From Hylemonella sp. (GTDB taxonomy: Bacteria; Pseudomonadota; Gammaproteobacteria; Burkholderiales; Burkholderiaceae_C), in contig JAUXVI010000045.1 of assembly GCA_030680575.1 (NCBI GenBank), positions 1 to 64,000 of the forward strand: a stretch of DNA of 64,000 nt. The letters run 5' to 3'. The translations under genes and the position numbers were made by a program. Position 1 is the first letter of the stretch. Each line of letters opens with the position of its first letter. The notes under the pieces were generated by a model. It saw only the letters and a program-made list of their open reading frames with translations, made no database searches and was not told the DNA's origin. Positions 54,433-63,531 of this stretch are shown piece by piece.

Positions 54433-55133
54433 CCAGCCAAGCGATTACTTCAGAAATTCAGAAACTGGCCCCGAGCGCAGTCATCGAGCTCTTCGTGCTC
54501 GACCTGTCGCTGTTCAACGAGGGGGTGGTGAGGTTTCATGCCGGTACCAATGAGCTGCGTCAGCAAGTGGTCTGGCAGGGCAACACCTACGAGCCGTTTC
54601 CGATTCAAGCCGAAGGGTTCGAGTTCAACGGCAACGGCCAGGTGCCGCGTCCCAAACTCAAGGTGGCCAATGTCACGGGCAGCATCACCGCACTCATCCT
54701 GTCCTACCAGGACCTGGTGGGGGCCAAAGTCACCAGAAAGCGCACGCTCCTGAAATACCTGGATGCGGTGAACTTTTCCTCTGGGTCTAACCCGACAGCG
54801 GACGCTACCGCTGAATTCGCTGACGACGTGTATTTCATTGACCGCAAGTCCCGGGAAACCCGGGATGTGGTCGAGTTCGAGTTGGCCGCCGCCTTTGATC
54901 TGGAAGGGGTGTCATTGCCCCGGCGCCAGATCGTGCAAAACGTCTGTCCCTGGCAGTACCAAGGTGCCGAATGCGGTTACACCGGCAAAGCGTACTTCAA
55001 CGCTAACGATGAAACCGTCATCTCCCGCGCGCAGGATGCCTGTGGCAAACGCCTGGCGTCCTGTCAGAAGCGCTTTGGTGTGAATGCCGAGTTGCCCTTC
55101 GGCGGGTTTCCTGCAGCGGGGTTGATCCGGTGA
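54429..55133 (+). CDS. Minor tail protein L
   Basis: A 234-residue tail tip protein like lambda gpL: KLAPSAVIELFVLDLSLFNEGVVRFHAGTNELRQQVVWQGNTYEPFPIQAEGFEFNGNGQVPRPKLKVANV. Its C-terminus has four cysteines in NVCPWQYQGAECGYTG and DACGKRLASCQKRFG, matching the iron-sulfur-binding C-terminal domain known from gpL. It overlaps the K gene start (TGATG). Confidence 0.93.
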   Translation: MTSQAITSEIQKLAPSAVIELFVLDLSLFNEGVVRFHAGTNELRQQVVWQGNTYEPFPIQAEGFEFNGNGQVPRPKLKVANVTGSITALILSYQDLVGAKVTRKRTLLKYLDAVNFSSGSNPTADATAEFADDVYFIDRKSRETRDVVEFELAAAFDLEGVSLPRRQIVQNVCPWQYQGAECGYTGKAYFNANDETVISRAQDACGKRLASCQKRFGVNAELPFGGFPAAGLIR

Positions 55134-55885
55134 TGCTCGATGCCAACCAGACGCTGGCGCTGGCCCATGCTGCTCGGGAATTTCCCCGCGAAGCCTGTGG
55201 CTTGCTCGTCATTCACAAGGGCAGGGAGACCTATGCTCCGTGCCGCAATATTGGCTTGGGAACCGATCAATTTGTGATCCACCCCGAGGACTATGTGCGC
55301 GCCGACCAGCTTGGCGAGATCGTGGGGGTGTTTCACTCACACCCCAACTTGAGTCCTGAGCCCAGCCAGGCGGATCGTGTGGCATGCGAAGCCACGGCGC
55401 TGCCCTGGTTCATCGCGAGTTTTCCCTCCGCGCAGTGGACCGAGTTGCTCCCGCAAGGCTATGCCGCTCCGCTGGTCGGGCGCGAGTGGTCGCACGGCGT
55501 GCTCGACTGCTACTCGCTGATCCGGGACTGGTACGCCCAGGAGCGCGGCATCGATCTGCCGGATTTCACCCGCTTTGATGAGTGGTGGAAGCGCGGTGAA
55601 AACCTGTACCTGGACAACTTTGCTGGCGCAGGTTTTCATGTGGTGGAGCCAGCTGAAATGAATTTGGGTGATGTCCTGCTGATGCAGGTCGCATCGTCCG
55701 TGCCCAACCACGCCGCCATTTACCTGGGAGATGGTCTCATCCTGCACCACCTGCAGGGCAGGCTCTCCAGCCGCGATGTCTATGGCGGCTACTGGCAAAA
55801 GATCACCACCCACACCCTGAGACATCAACTCTTGCAGGAACTTCTGCACGAAAACCAGCATGGTCACGATCCTTCTTCTCGGTGA
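55133..55885 (+). CDS. Tail assembly protein K (JAMM + NlpC/P60)
   Basis: A 250-residue two-domain tail peptidase. Residues about 1-105 are a JAMM/MPN+ metalloprotease-like domain (EIVGVFHSHPNLSPEPSQADRVAC, with HSHP near 68-71 and Asp near 81). Residues about 115-245 are NlpC/P60 with the catalytic Cys in VLDCYSLIRDWY near residue 126 and the His in VPNHAAIYLGDGLILHHL. It processes tail components or cuts peptidoglycan on entry. I start at the ATG overlapping the L stop. Confidence 0.92.
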   Translation: MLDANQTLALAHAAREFPREACGLLVIHKGRETYAPCRNIGLGTDQFVIHPEDYVRADQLGEIVGVFHSHPNLSPEPSQADRVACEATALPWFIASFPSAQWTELLPQGYAAPLVGREWSHGVLDCYSLIRDWYAQERGIDLPDFTRFDEWWKRGENLYLDNFAGAGFHVVEPAEMNLGDVLLMQVASSVPNHAAIYLGDGLILHHLQGRLSSRDVYGGYWQKITTHTLRHQLLQELLHENQHGHDPSSR

Positions 55886-56453
55886 ACTGGGCAAGCGCTT
55901 CGGGCGTCGGCACAGGATGGCGGTGACCTCGGCGGCTGAGGCCGTGCGCGCCCTTTGTGCCAACTTCCCCGGTTTCGAACGGGCGCTGGTCGCCTCGGGT
56001 GAGCGGGGAGTGGGTTACCGGGTGCTGGCTGGAAGGGAAGCCCTGAGCCTTGATCGCCTACACGAGCCCAGTGGCCGACAGCGCATCACCATCGCGCCGG
56101 TCGTGTCCGGGGCCGGTGGCAACGGGCTGGGTCAGATCCTGCTGGGCGCAGCCCTGATCGCCGTGTCCTGGTGGAACCCGATGGGCTGGGCCGCAGCAGG
56201 TTCTTTCCTGTCGCAGGCCACTCTGTATTCGGTGGGCACATCCATGATCCTGGGCGGTGTGGCACAGATGATTGCCCCCACCGTCAAAGCCCAGGACCCT
56301 TCTGAGCGGCCAGGCAACCAGCCTAGTTATGTTTTCAACGGCGCTGTGAACACCACGGCCCAAGGGCATCCCGTGCCAGTGGGTTACGGGCGGCTGATCG
56401 TAGGTTCTGCTGTGATCAGCGCAGGTATTGATGTGGATGAAATCGCAGCATGA
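55860..56453 (+). CDS. Tail assembly protein I
   Basis: A 197-residue protein like lambda gpI: VTILLLGELGKRFGRRHRMAVTSAAEAVRALCANFPGFERAL (ubiquitin-like part), a hydrophobic Gly/Ala stretch (GLGQILLGAALIAVSWWNPMGWAAAGSFLSQATLYSVGTSMILGGVAQMIAP) and the C-terminal PSYVFNGAVNTTAQGHPVPVGYGRLIVGSAVISAGI. It overlaps K by 26 bases and J by four, the normal order K-I-J. Confidence 0.92.
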   Translation: MVTILLLGELGKRFGRRHRMAVTSAAEAVRALCANFPGFERALVASGERGVGYRVLAGREALSLDRLHEPSGRQRITIAPVVSGAGGNGLGQILLGAALIAVSWWNPMGWAAAGSFLSQATLYSVGTSMILGGVAQMIAPTVKAQDPSERPGNQPSYVFNGAVNTTAQGHPVPVGYGRLIVGSAVISAGIDVDEIAA

Positions 56454-59400
56454 GCACCCAGAGCACTTCTCTGATCATTGGCGCAGGTGGTGGTGGCAAA
56501 GGTGGTGGCGGCAGCGCTCGCGTGGCGCAGGAAGCGCCCGACAGCCTGCGCTCCAAGGCCTATGCCAGGGTGGTTGACCTCGTCTGCGAGGGTGAGATTG
56601 AGGGCTTGGCCGCAAACCTGCAATCCGTCTACCTGGACGACACCCCTATCCAGAATCAGGACGGCAGCTACAACTTCACGGGGGTAACGCTCGAAACCCG
56701 CCCTGGCACCCAGCAACAAAGCTACATCCCCGGCTTCTCCGCTGTGGAAAACGAAGTGGCTGTTGGGGTGGAGTGCAAGGCCAATCAGCCGGTGGTGCGC
56801 TCCATCACTGACCCTGACGTGGATGCCGTGCGCATCAAGGTCAGTATCCCGACGCTCACGCTGCAAGACACTACCAACGGTGACCTGAACGGCACTTCGG
56901 TCAGCTACGCGATCGACGTGCAGGCGCGGGGAGCCGGGTATGTGCAGGTGGTCTCCGACACGGTCTCGGGCAAAACCACTTCGCGGTACCAGCGCAGCTA
57001 CTACGTCCCGCTCATTGGCGCTGGTCCTTGGGATGTGCGCCTGCGCCGCATCACGGCCGACTCGACGCAGACCAGCCTGCAAAACAAGACATTTCTGGAC
57101 TCGTATACCGAGGTAATCGAAAGCAAGCTGCGTTACCCCAACAGCGCATTGATGGCCTTGCGGGTGGATGCCTCTCAGTTCACCTCGATTCCAAGGCGCA
57201 GCTATGACCTCAAGCTCCTGCGCGTTCGCATCCCCTCGAATTACTCTCCCGAGACCCGGTCGTACAGCGGCATCTGGGACGGCACCTTCAAGGTGGCGTG
57301 GACAGACAACCCTGCCTGGTGCTTTTATGACCTGGTGACCAATACCCGCTACGGTCTGGGCAGTTTCATTCCCGAGTCGCAGGTGGATAAGTGGGCGCTG
57401 TACCGGGTGGCGCGTTACTGTGACGAACTCGTGCCCAATGGACTGGGTGGCTATGAGCCGCGATTTAGCTGCAATCTGTATCTGCAAAGCCGCGAGCAGG
57501 CCTACAAGGTGGTGCAGGACATGGCCTCGATTTTCAGGGGCATGGCTTATTGGTCTGGCGGAGCAATCACGGTCACGCAGGATGCGCCCCAGGATCCCGT
57601 CTACCAGTTCACGGCTGCCAACGTCATCGGTGGCGAGTTCGCCTATCAGGGGTCATCCGCCAAGGCGCGGCACACGGTTGCTTTGGTCAGCTGGGTGGAT
57701 CCGGATGATTTCTACCGTCAGAAGGTGGAATATGTCGAAGACATGGCAGGCATTGCCCGCTATGGCGTGGTTCAGGCCGATGTGGTGGCCATGGGCTGCA
57801 CCTCCCGAGGTCAAGCTCACCGGGTGGGAAAGTGGCTGCTGTATTCCGAGCAGTCCGAATCGGAAATCATCACATTCCGCACGGGGCTGGAAGGCGCTGT
57901 TGTGCGTCCCGGCGATGTCATCAAGGTGGCTGACAGCAGCCGGGGTGGCCTGCGCTTGGGCGGACGCATCGCTGCGGCCACCACGATAAGCGTCACGCTG
58001 GATCAGGACCTGCCCGCCGGTTCGTGGCGCATCTCTGTGCTGCTGCCCACGGGAGTGGTGGTGGAGCGCCAAGTCGGATCCCTGTCGGGTCGCACGGTCG
58101 GTGTGACCAGCGCATTCTCTTTGGCACCTCAGGCGGGTGCCATCTGGGTGCTGGCCTCTACGCAAGTGGAGACGCAATTGTTCAGGGTGGTGCAGGTCGC
58201 AGAGAGCGAGCCGGGCATTCATGAAGTCACTGCACTGGCTCACAACCCGAGTAAATATGACGCCATTGAGCGGGGGCTGGCACTGCAGCCGCGTGATATC
58301 ACGGTGCTCTCCACAACGCCTGTGGCGCCCACGGGCCTGTTGGTCACCGAGAGCCTGTACCGGGTCAAGGATCAGGCGCTGGTACTCATTCAGTTGGGGT
58401 GGGAGCAGGTCTTCGGCGCCCTGGAGTACCAGGTGAGCTATCGGGTCAATGGCGGCAACACCGTCACCTTGCCCCGGAGTTCGAGCACCTATCTGGAGAT
58501 TCGAAACGCCGAGGCCGGGGATTATGTTTTCACGGTTCGGGCTGTGGGGGTGTCCGGCAAGCTTGGGGCCTCGGCCTCATTGAGCCAGACCATCCTTGGC
58601 AAACTACAGCCGCCCGATGACGTGCAGGACTTTGTGGTGCTGCGCCGCACGACCGATCTGCTGCTGAGCTGGAGCGCCAACACGGATGCCGATTTGGCGG
58701 GGTACGAGGTGAGGGTGGGCACGGGCTGGGATGCGGGAACGCTGGTTGGGCAGACCGCTGGTACCCAGCTCGTGCATGACCAAAGTGAATCAGGTCGGTA
58801 CAACTACTTCATCCGAGCCTTTGATACCTCTGGCAAGTACAGCCAGCATGTCGCCACCTTCGAGTTGGTCCTGTTGGCACCAGCCGCAGTGCGGCAGTTC
58901 GATGTGGTCCAGTCGGCCAACCGGCTGGAGTTTCGTTGGCTGCCCAATCCTGAGCCGGAGGTGGTGGCCTATGAGCTGCGAGAAGGCACGGCCTGGGACA
59001 CCTCAATCTTCATTGCAGAGGTCAAGTCCAGCAGCTTCACATTGCCTTCGGGCTTTGACGGTGAGCGTAATTTCTGGATCAAGGCAATCGCCTCGCCGGG
59101 CATCTATTCGGACGAGGCCACCTTCGTCTCGACGGTGGTGGCTCAGCCCCAGAACGCCAACCTGCTGGTCACCATCGATGCACAGGCCACCCGGTTTCCA
59201 GGGGTGAAGCATTTCGCATCGGTCGAGTCGGTCAACAGCCTGGATGTGCTGCGCATGGACAGTGGAGTGGCGCAGTCCGAGTACTTGTTCGAGGTGAATC
59301 TGCCCACCAGCTACCGGGCGCAAAACACCCTGCTGGCCAGCATCGGGGCCACGCTGGATGATAGGGAAACCTGGTCGACAGCGAACTACGTCTGGAGCAG

Positions 59401-59959
59401 TAATGCTGCCAAACGCCAATGGACCTATGACGGTGCGCTCAAAAGCATCGAAGCGAGGTTTCAGATGGCGCGCGAAGATGCATTGCAGGCCGGAGAGCTG
59501 TACGGCTGGCGCCTCAATGGTGCGCTGGCAGGGTACGGCAGCCCTAACAGCGGGGAGGCCGTGGGCGTGAGCTATGGCGACGGGCGATACGGCAGTGGGG
59601 TACTCATCAAGGACACGACTCGGGTTTCCTGGGGTGTGAGCATCCCGGGGGTGTTCCATGTGAGCTTTTGGTTCATCCCGAACCAAATCACCACCTCGAT
59701 CATTTGGACAGCATCTGGTGCAGGGGTGAGCCTGCTTGTGGGCTTCGATGCGGCGGTAGGCAGCTTCTTTCTGGAAGACCACCTGTTCAACCGAATCGTC
59801 GTGCCATACCCCGTGAGCGTCAGCGACCGAATTTGCGTTGGTGTGTGTCAGACGGCCACTGAACGCAGGCTCTTTGTCGGAAAGATGGGCGGCGATGTGC
59901 AAAGCGCAAGCAGCCCTTTGCAACCCACTGCCGGATACACCGTCCTCAAGCTGTATTGA
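56450..59959 (+). CDS. Tail tip / host specificity protein J
   Basis: A 1169-residue central tail tip protein. The first about 500 residues are the conserved gpJ baseplate part (DSLRSKAYARVVDLVCEGEIEGL, SYNFTGVTLETRPGTQQQ, YYVPLIGAGPWDVRLRRITADS, IPSNYSPETRSYSGIWDGTFKVAWTDNPAWCFYDLVTNTRYGLG). About 620-900 contain fibronectin-III-like repeats (PTGLLVTESLYRVKDQALVLIQLGWEQ; PPDDVQDFVVLRRTTDLLLSWSANTDADLAGYEVRVG; AVRQFDVVQSANRLEFRWLPNPEPEVVAYELREG). The C-terminal 250 residues are unlike lambda J and probably bind the receptor. A strong terminator follows. Confidence 0.95.
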   Translation: MSTQSTSLIIGAGGGGKGGGGSARVAQEAPDSLRSKAYARVVDLVCEGEIEGLAANLQSVYLDDTPIQNQDGSYNFTGVTLETRPGTQQQSYIPGFSAVENEVAVGVECKANQPVVRSITDPDVDAVRIKVSIPTLTLQDTTNGDLNGTSVSYAIDVQARGAGYVQVVSDTVSGKTTSRYQRSYYVPLIGAGPWDVRLRRITADSTQTSLQNKTFLDSYTEVIESKLRYPNSALMALRVDASQFTSIPRRSYDLKLLRVRIPSNYSPETRSYSGIWDGTFKVAWTDNPAWCFYDLVTNTRYGLGSFIPESQVDKWALYRVARYCDELVPNGLGGYEPRFSCNLYLQSREQAYKVVQDMASIFRGMAYWSGGAITVTQDAPQDPVYQFTAANVIGGEFAYQGSSAKARHTVALVSWVDPDDFYRQKVEYVEDMAGIARYGVVQADVVAMGCTSRGQAHRVGKWLLYSEQSESEIITFRTGLEGAVVRPGDVIKVADSSRGGLRLGGRIAAATTISVTLDQDLPAGSWRISVLLPTGVVVERQVGSLSGRTVGVTSAFSLAPQAGAIWVLASTQVETQLFRVVQVAESEPGIHEVTALAHNPSKYDAIERGLALQPRDITVLSTTPVAPTGLLVTESLYRVKDQALVLIQLGWEQVFGALEYQVSYRVNGGNTVTLPRSSSTYLEIRNAEAGDYVFTVRAVGVSGKLGASASLSQTILGKLQPPDDVQDFVVLRRTTDLLLSWSANTDADLAGYEVRVGTGWDAGTLVGQTAGTQLVHDQSESGRYNYFIRAFDTSGKYSQHVATFELVLLAPAAVRQFDVVQSANRLEFRWLPNPEPEVVAYELREGTAWDTSIFIAEVKSSSFTLPSGFDGERNFWIKAIASPGIYSDEATFVSTVVAQPQNANLLVTIDAQATRFPGVKHFASVESVNSLDVLRMDSGVAQSEYLFEVNLPTSYRAQNTLLASIGATLDDRETWSTANYVWSSNAAKRQWTYDGALKSIEARFQMAREDALQAGELYGWRLNGALAGYGSPNSGEAVGVSYGDGRYGSGVLIKDTTRVSWGVSIPGVFHVSFWFIPNQITTSIIWTASGAGVSLLVGFDAAVGSFFLEDHLFNRIVVPYPVSVSDRICVGVCQTATERRLFVGKMGGDVQSASSPLQPTAGYTVLKLY

Positions 59960-59981
59960 ACGTAAACCCAGAACCCCAACC

Positions 59982-60019
59982 CGGGCGTTGCATTGAAAGG
60001 TGCAGCGCCCGTTTTGTTT
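59982..60019 (+). terminator. Terminator after gene J
   Basis: CGGGCGTTGCA (59982-59992) pairs over 11 positions (one G-T) with TGCAGCGCCCG (60001-60011), loop TTGAAAGG, then TTTTGTTT. It ends the long structural message and separates the fibre module that follows. Confidence 0.85.
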
Positions 60020-60037
60020 GAAGAAACGGAAAACTCC

Positions 60038-60484
60038 ATGATTGAAGAAGGCATGAGCATCAAAGGCTCAATCACGTTGCTGCTGGCCAAGCCCACAGGC
60101 GAAGTCGAGGTGGTGCACAAGGACAACATCATCGTCAATGGCGGCTTTGACTTCGTGGCCGATGCCATTGGCAATTCGGCCAGCCGCCCCGGTGTCATGG
60201 GCTGGATTGCGGTGGGCACTGGCTCCACGGCCGCTGCTGCCACTCAGACTGCCCTGGTCACCGAAATCAAGCGCAATGCGGCCACGTATGCCCACACGGC
60301 TGGCACCAAGGTGTTCACTTTCACGGCCAGTTATCCAGCGGGTGATGCCACTGGTGCGCTCACCGAGGCGGGCGTGTTCAATGCGGCCTCTGCTGGCGCC
60401 ATGTTCGATCGGGTCGTGTTCCCGGTGGTGAACAAAGGCGTGGACGACAGTCTGACGGCTGTTTTCACCTTCACCATGAGCTGA
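60038..60484 (+). CDS. Fibre-module protein of unknown function
   Basis: A 148-residue protein (MIEEGMSIKGSITLLLAKPTGEVEVVHKDNIIVNGGFDFVADAIGNSASRPGVMGWIAVGTGSTAAAATQTALVTEI) ending in DATGALTEAGVFNAASAGAMFDRVVFPVVNKGVDDSLTAVFTFTMS. This beta-rich pattern (GVGTG...DTALxxE) is common in small tail-fibre-associated proteins. The start is set at 60038 because upstream in-frame codons fall inside the terminator hairpin; 60053 is also possible. Confidence 0.75.
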   Translation: MIEEGMSIKGSITLLLAKPTGEVEVVHKDNIIVNGGFDFVADAIGNSASRPGVMGWIAVGTGSTAAAATQTALVTEIKRNAATYAHTAGTKVFTFTASYPAGDATGALTEAGVFNAASAGAMFDRVVFPVVNKGVDDSLTAVFTFTMS

Positions 60485-60497
60485 TCGGGAACCTGAT

Positions 60498-61688
60498 ATG
60501 GCCGAGACCGTCAACGTCTCCAGCTCGCCGGGGGCCAACTACACCTGGACTTCCGGCAAGTTTGCCTGGAGCAGCGCTACGGCAGGCAAAAACTGGACAA
60601 CGGCCTACCCGGCGGTCTACGCCCTGAGCGTGGCCACTGACCTGAGTTTTGCCGAGTTGGTTCAGAAATTGGGCATCAAGCGCAATTCTGAGAGCATGAC
60701 CTTCTCGGATAAATCCAGCCGGGCTTTGGCACTCAACAAGTACGAGAACCTGAACTTTGTCGAGACCTACACCGACCTGATTGCCTTTGTGCTGCGTTTC
60801 GTTGAGTCCCTGACGTTCACGGAAAAGTACGCCCGCACGGGCACCAAAGCCGTCTTCGAGGCGTTTCAGGTGGGGGAGGGACTGGCACGGCAGTTGGTAT
60901 TGCGCAAATACGAGACGCTGGCGCTGGCTGAGACCTACACGGACCTCATTGCTTTCATCCTGAGGGTATCCGAGAGCCTGAGTTTTTCCGAGAAGCCTTC
61001 CAAAGGGATGACCAAGCCACAGGCTGAAAACTTCAGGCTGAGCGATGCACTGGTCAAGTCGCAGGTTAAGCAAATCTCCGAGGCCTTCAGTCTGGCCGAG
61101 GCGCTGGGCCGAACGGTCGCGTACCGCCGTGCCATCAACGAAGGCTTTGCCATTGGCGAGGCGATCAGGCGCGCACAGACTTTGAAGCTCAGCGAGGCCT
61201 TTAGTCTGGCCGAGCAGTACCGGCGCCGGGCCAATGGGGTGATCAGCGACATGATCGTTGCCAACACCGAGATCACCGAGCAGGACTTCATGGACATTCT
61301 GGAGTCTGGTCACCCCCCCGGGTACACCAATTTCCGGGACTTCATCCAGGGCGACTACACCTACCAGCGTGCGCTTTTCAGGGCAATCCTGACTTCAAGT
61401 AATGCAGACCGAGGCTACATCGATGGCCTGCGGGTAACTGTGGACGTGCCCGATGTGTTCGATCGAGGCACGGCGCAGGTGGTTACCGCGTCCAGTGGCG
61501 TGACAGTCATTTTTGTGCGGACTTTCCGCGTATCGCCGGAGGTCACTCTGACCTTCAAGGGCGGTACCACCGTGGCAATTCCACGAATCCTTGGAACGGT
61601 CACCACCGCAGGCTTTACCGCTGTTTTGGAAAACACCTCTGGCGCCCGCGTAACGGGAGCCATCTCTTGGATTGCACAGGGATATTGA
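60498..61688 (+). CDS. Repeat-containing tail fibre protein
   Basis: A 396-residue protein. Residues about 49-246 are made of roughly eleven imperfect repeats of 18-20 residues with the core E-(A/S)-(F/L)-(S/T)-(L/F)-(A/S)-E, for example ESLTFTEKYARTG, EAFSLAEALGRT, EGFAIGEAIRR and EAFSLAEQYRRR. Two copies share YTDLIAF-LR. The C-terminal 150 residues are a separate domain (YTYQRALFRAILTSSNADRGYIDGLRVTVDVPDVFDRGTAQV). A repeated shaft plus a tip suggests an extended fibre or a baseplate spacer. Exact family not recognised. Confidence 0.78.
   Translation: MAETVNVSSSPGANYTWTSGKFAWSSATAGKNWTTAYPAVYALSVATDLSFAELVQKLGIKRNSESMTFSDKSSRALALNKYENLNFVETYTDLIAFVLRFVESLTFTEKYARTGTKAVFEAFQVGEGLARQLVLRKYETLALAETYTDLIAFILRVSESLSFSEKPSKGMTKPQAENFRLSDALVKSQVKQISEAFSLAEALGRTVAYRRAINEGFAIGEAIRRAQTLKLSEAFSLAEQYRRRANGVISDMIVANTEITEQDFMDILESGHPPGYTNFRDFIQGDYTYQRALFRAILTSSNADRGYIDGLRVTVDVPDVFDRGTAQVVTASSGVTVIFVRTFRVSPEVTLTFKGGTTVAIPRILGTVTTAGFTAVLENTSGARVTGAISWIAQGY
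60642..61235 (+). repeat. 18-20 residue protein repeats in fibre gene
   Basis: About eleven tandem coding repeats, each one strand-like AFSLAE or SLTFTE core plus a basic helix-like stretch. DNA identity between copies is low, so these are old, selected repeats rather than recent slippage. Confidence 0.6.
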
Positions 61689-61699
61689 AAGGTTACTGA

Positions 61700-62710
61700 A
61701 TGCAAAACTACACCGAAATCCCATCCAGCACGACGCTCTCGGACTCGCTGTCTCAGATTCTGAACAACGACAAGACGGCGCTGTCGCTCTCCAGTGGTAC
61801 GGCGTTCCCGACGGTGAATCTGCAGCAGGGTATGCCGTGTTTCAGGACCGATGAGCAAAAGCTCTACATCCTCACAGTGGTCAGTCCTGTCACGTGGAAG
61901 ATGGTCATTGACCTGTCGGCCACGTTGGGCAAGGTGGCCAATGCTGATCTGCTGGACGGTATTGACTCCACCGGATTTGCACTGAGTGGTCACAACCACG
62001 ATGCCGCATATGCGGCGCTGGGTCACAACCACAACACGGTATACCTGGGCATCACGGCGAAGGCCACCGACGCCGACAAGCTCGACGGCTATGACTCCAC
62101 AGTCTTTGTGCGTTCAGTCAACGGCAACACCCCAGATGCCACTGGCAATGCCACCGTACCGATCGATTTGTCCAGTCGATTGGCCAAAGCCGGTGACACG
62201 ATGACAGGTCATCTGTACATGGGTACTGGCGCAGTGATTTACTCGTCGCAGTCTGGTGCGGCGGACAACGCTCGCAACACTGGCTATCGCATGAACGATG
62301 GACAGGACATTGGCGAGATGGGGCGCAGCAACCAGTACTACGACGACTTGGCGGGCAACTGCAATGGCATCTTGCCGACCGGCAACTGCGCAGGCAATAC
62401 GTACTGGAAACCCTCCAATACCAGCTGGTGGACCTGGGGCCTGGGGTTCAACTATTGCGCCAACTCGGCCCAATACGACGGGGCCGGTGGGACGACCTAT
62501 GCCTACAACGCTGTACCTAGCACGGGTTTCAACTACGACGGCTACTACCTGGCCCAAGACGAGATTGCCGGGGGCGAGTACCACCGCTGGTACCGGGCTT
62601 GCAATTGCAACTGCAACTGTGGCAGCTACACCAATTGCAATTGCGGCAACACGGCCTTCAACTGCCGCACAAACTGCAATTGCAACTGTGCTTGCTGCGG
62701 TTGCTGCTGA
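61700..62710 (+). CDS. Tail fibre with HxH motifs and Asn/Cys-rich end
   Basis: A 336-residue fibre protein. Residues about 80-140 hold two LDG(I/Y)DST-F repeats (NADLLDGIDSTGF, DADKLDGYDSTVF), common in phage fibre shafts, around GHNHDAAYAALGHNHNTVYL. That segment has two HxH motifs like those that bind metal in T4-type fibre tips. Residues about 165-300 are an aromatic, Asn/Gly-rich head domain. Residues 301-336 are extraordinary: alternating Cys-Asn (CNCNCNCGSYTNCNCG), ending CACCGCC, 14 cysteines in 36 residues. Such an end could be disulfide-linked, bind metal or be modified. It is followed 14 bases later by the next gene. Confidence 0.85.
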   Translation: MQNYTEIPSSTTLSDSLSQILNNDKTALSLSSGTAFPTVNLQQGMPCFRTDEQKLYILTVVSPVTWKMVIDLSATLGKVANADLLDGIDSTGFALSGHNHDAAYAALGHNHNTVYLGITAKATDADKLDGYDSTVFVRSVNGNTPDATGNATVPIDLSSRLAKAGDTMTGHLYMGTGAVIYSSQSGAADNARNTGYRMNDGQDIGEMGRSNQYYDDLAGNCNGILPTGNCAGNTYWKPSNTSWWTWGLGFNYCANSAQYDGAGGTTYAYNAVPSTGFNYDGYYLAQDEIAGGEYHRWYRACNCNCNCGSYTNCNCGNTAFNCRTNCNCNCACCGCC

Positions 62711-62724
62711 AAGAGGTGAACCAC

Positions 62725-63531
62725 ATGAAAGTTTTTCTTGTGCGCGCGGGCAAGCTCTCGACTGCGCTGGACTACGCCATTCATCTCAAAGTGGACCTGA
62801 CGGCTGAGCAGGTGCTCATGCGTTTTGGCTTGCGACACCGTCCGGATAGTGATCAACCTTCTGACTTTTCTGTGGAGGGGGTGGCTTACCAGGTGGTTGC
62901 CGAGCAGTTGTTTGCCTATCGTGAGCTGCGAAACAACCGAGGGTGGTCCGACCGACAGTCCTTCATGACCGGTTACCGCTGGGCAGAAAAACGGCTCATC
63001 GATCCGTTGCCCTTGTATGTCTACACCCTGTCTACGCGTTTTACAGCGCCAGAAGCTTCGGGGCATGTCTGGAACGGTAACTTCCTGACCGGATTTAACG
63101 TGCCCTTTGCGGACAGCAGCTTTGATGAATGCTTCGTGACGGTGAACCTTCATCCCACACTTGGAGGGTGTCTGGTTGAAGGTGTGGCTTCCACGGATGT
63201 GGAACACACCGATTACCAGTCATCTGCTCAGGTAAGGGAAATGGAGTTCCCAGACTTGCGGGTGATTGCCCCCGCAAATGTCATAGCGGGGGATCCAGCC
63301 GAATTCACTGTGCAGATGCTCGACGGCTTGGGCAATCCCAGCAACCGTGATGCAGAGATTCACTTTGAGTCGGTCAATGGTTATCTGCCCGTCAGCCGAC
63401 GCCGAACGCAGGGCGGGATGACCACAGCCACCGTCATGACCTTGGGGCTTCAAGCTGGCGACACCGTCCGATTGAAAGCGGGCTTCAAGTTCTACCCCGG
63501 CTGCGCCGATGCTCAGGTGGTCCTTTCATGA
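62725..63531 (+). CDS. Fibre-module protein with Ig-like C-terminus
   Basis: A 268-residue protein unknown to me. The first about 110 residues are mixed (MKVFLVRAGKLSTALDYAIHLKVDLTAEQVLMRFGLRHRPDS). A central part has three cysteines or so. Residues about 173-268 read like a bacterial Ig-like (Big/invasin) domain: DLRVIAPANVIAGDPAEFTVQMLDGLGNPSNRDAEIHFESVNGYLPVSRRRTQGGMTTATVMTLGLQAGDTVRLKAGF. The start at 62725 follows AAGAGGTGA. The stop overlaps the start of the oxygenase-like gene (ATGA), so the two are co-translated. Confidence 0.75.
   Translation: MKVFLVRAGKLSTALDYAIHLKVDLTAEQVLMRFGLRHRPDSDQPSDFSVEGVAYQVVAEQLFAYRELRNNRGWSDRQSFMTGYRWAEKRLIDPLPLYVYTLSTRFTAPEASGHVWNGNFLTGFNVPFADSSFDECFVTVNLHPTLGGCLVEGVASTDVEHTDYQSSAQVREMEFPDLRVIAPANVIAGDPAEFTVQMLDGLGNPSNRDAEIHFESVNGYLPVSRRRTQGGMTTATVMTLGLQAGDTVRLKAGFKFYPGCADAQVVLS

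Noticed and set aside
59993-60037. TTG start for the protein following gene J
   Set aside because: The TTG lies in the loop of the strong terminator hairpin; the ATG at 60038 is a better start.
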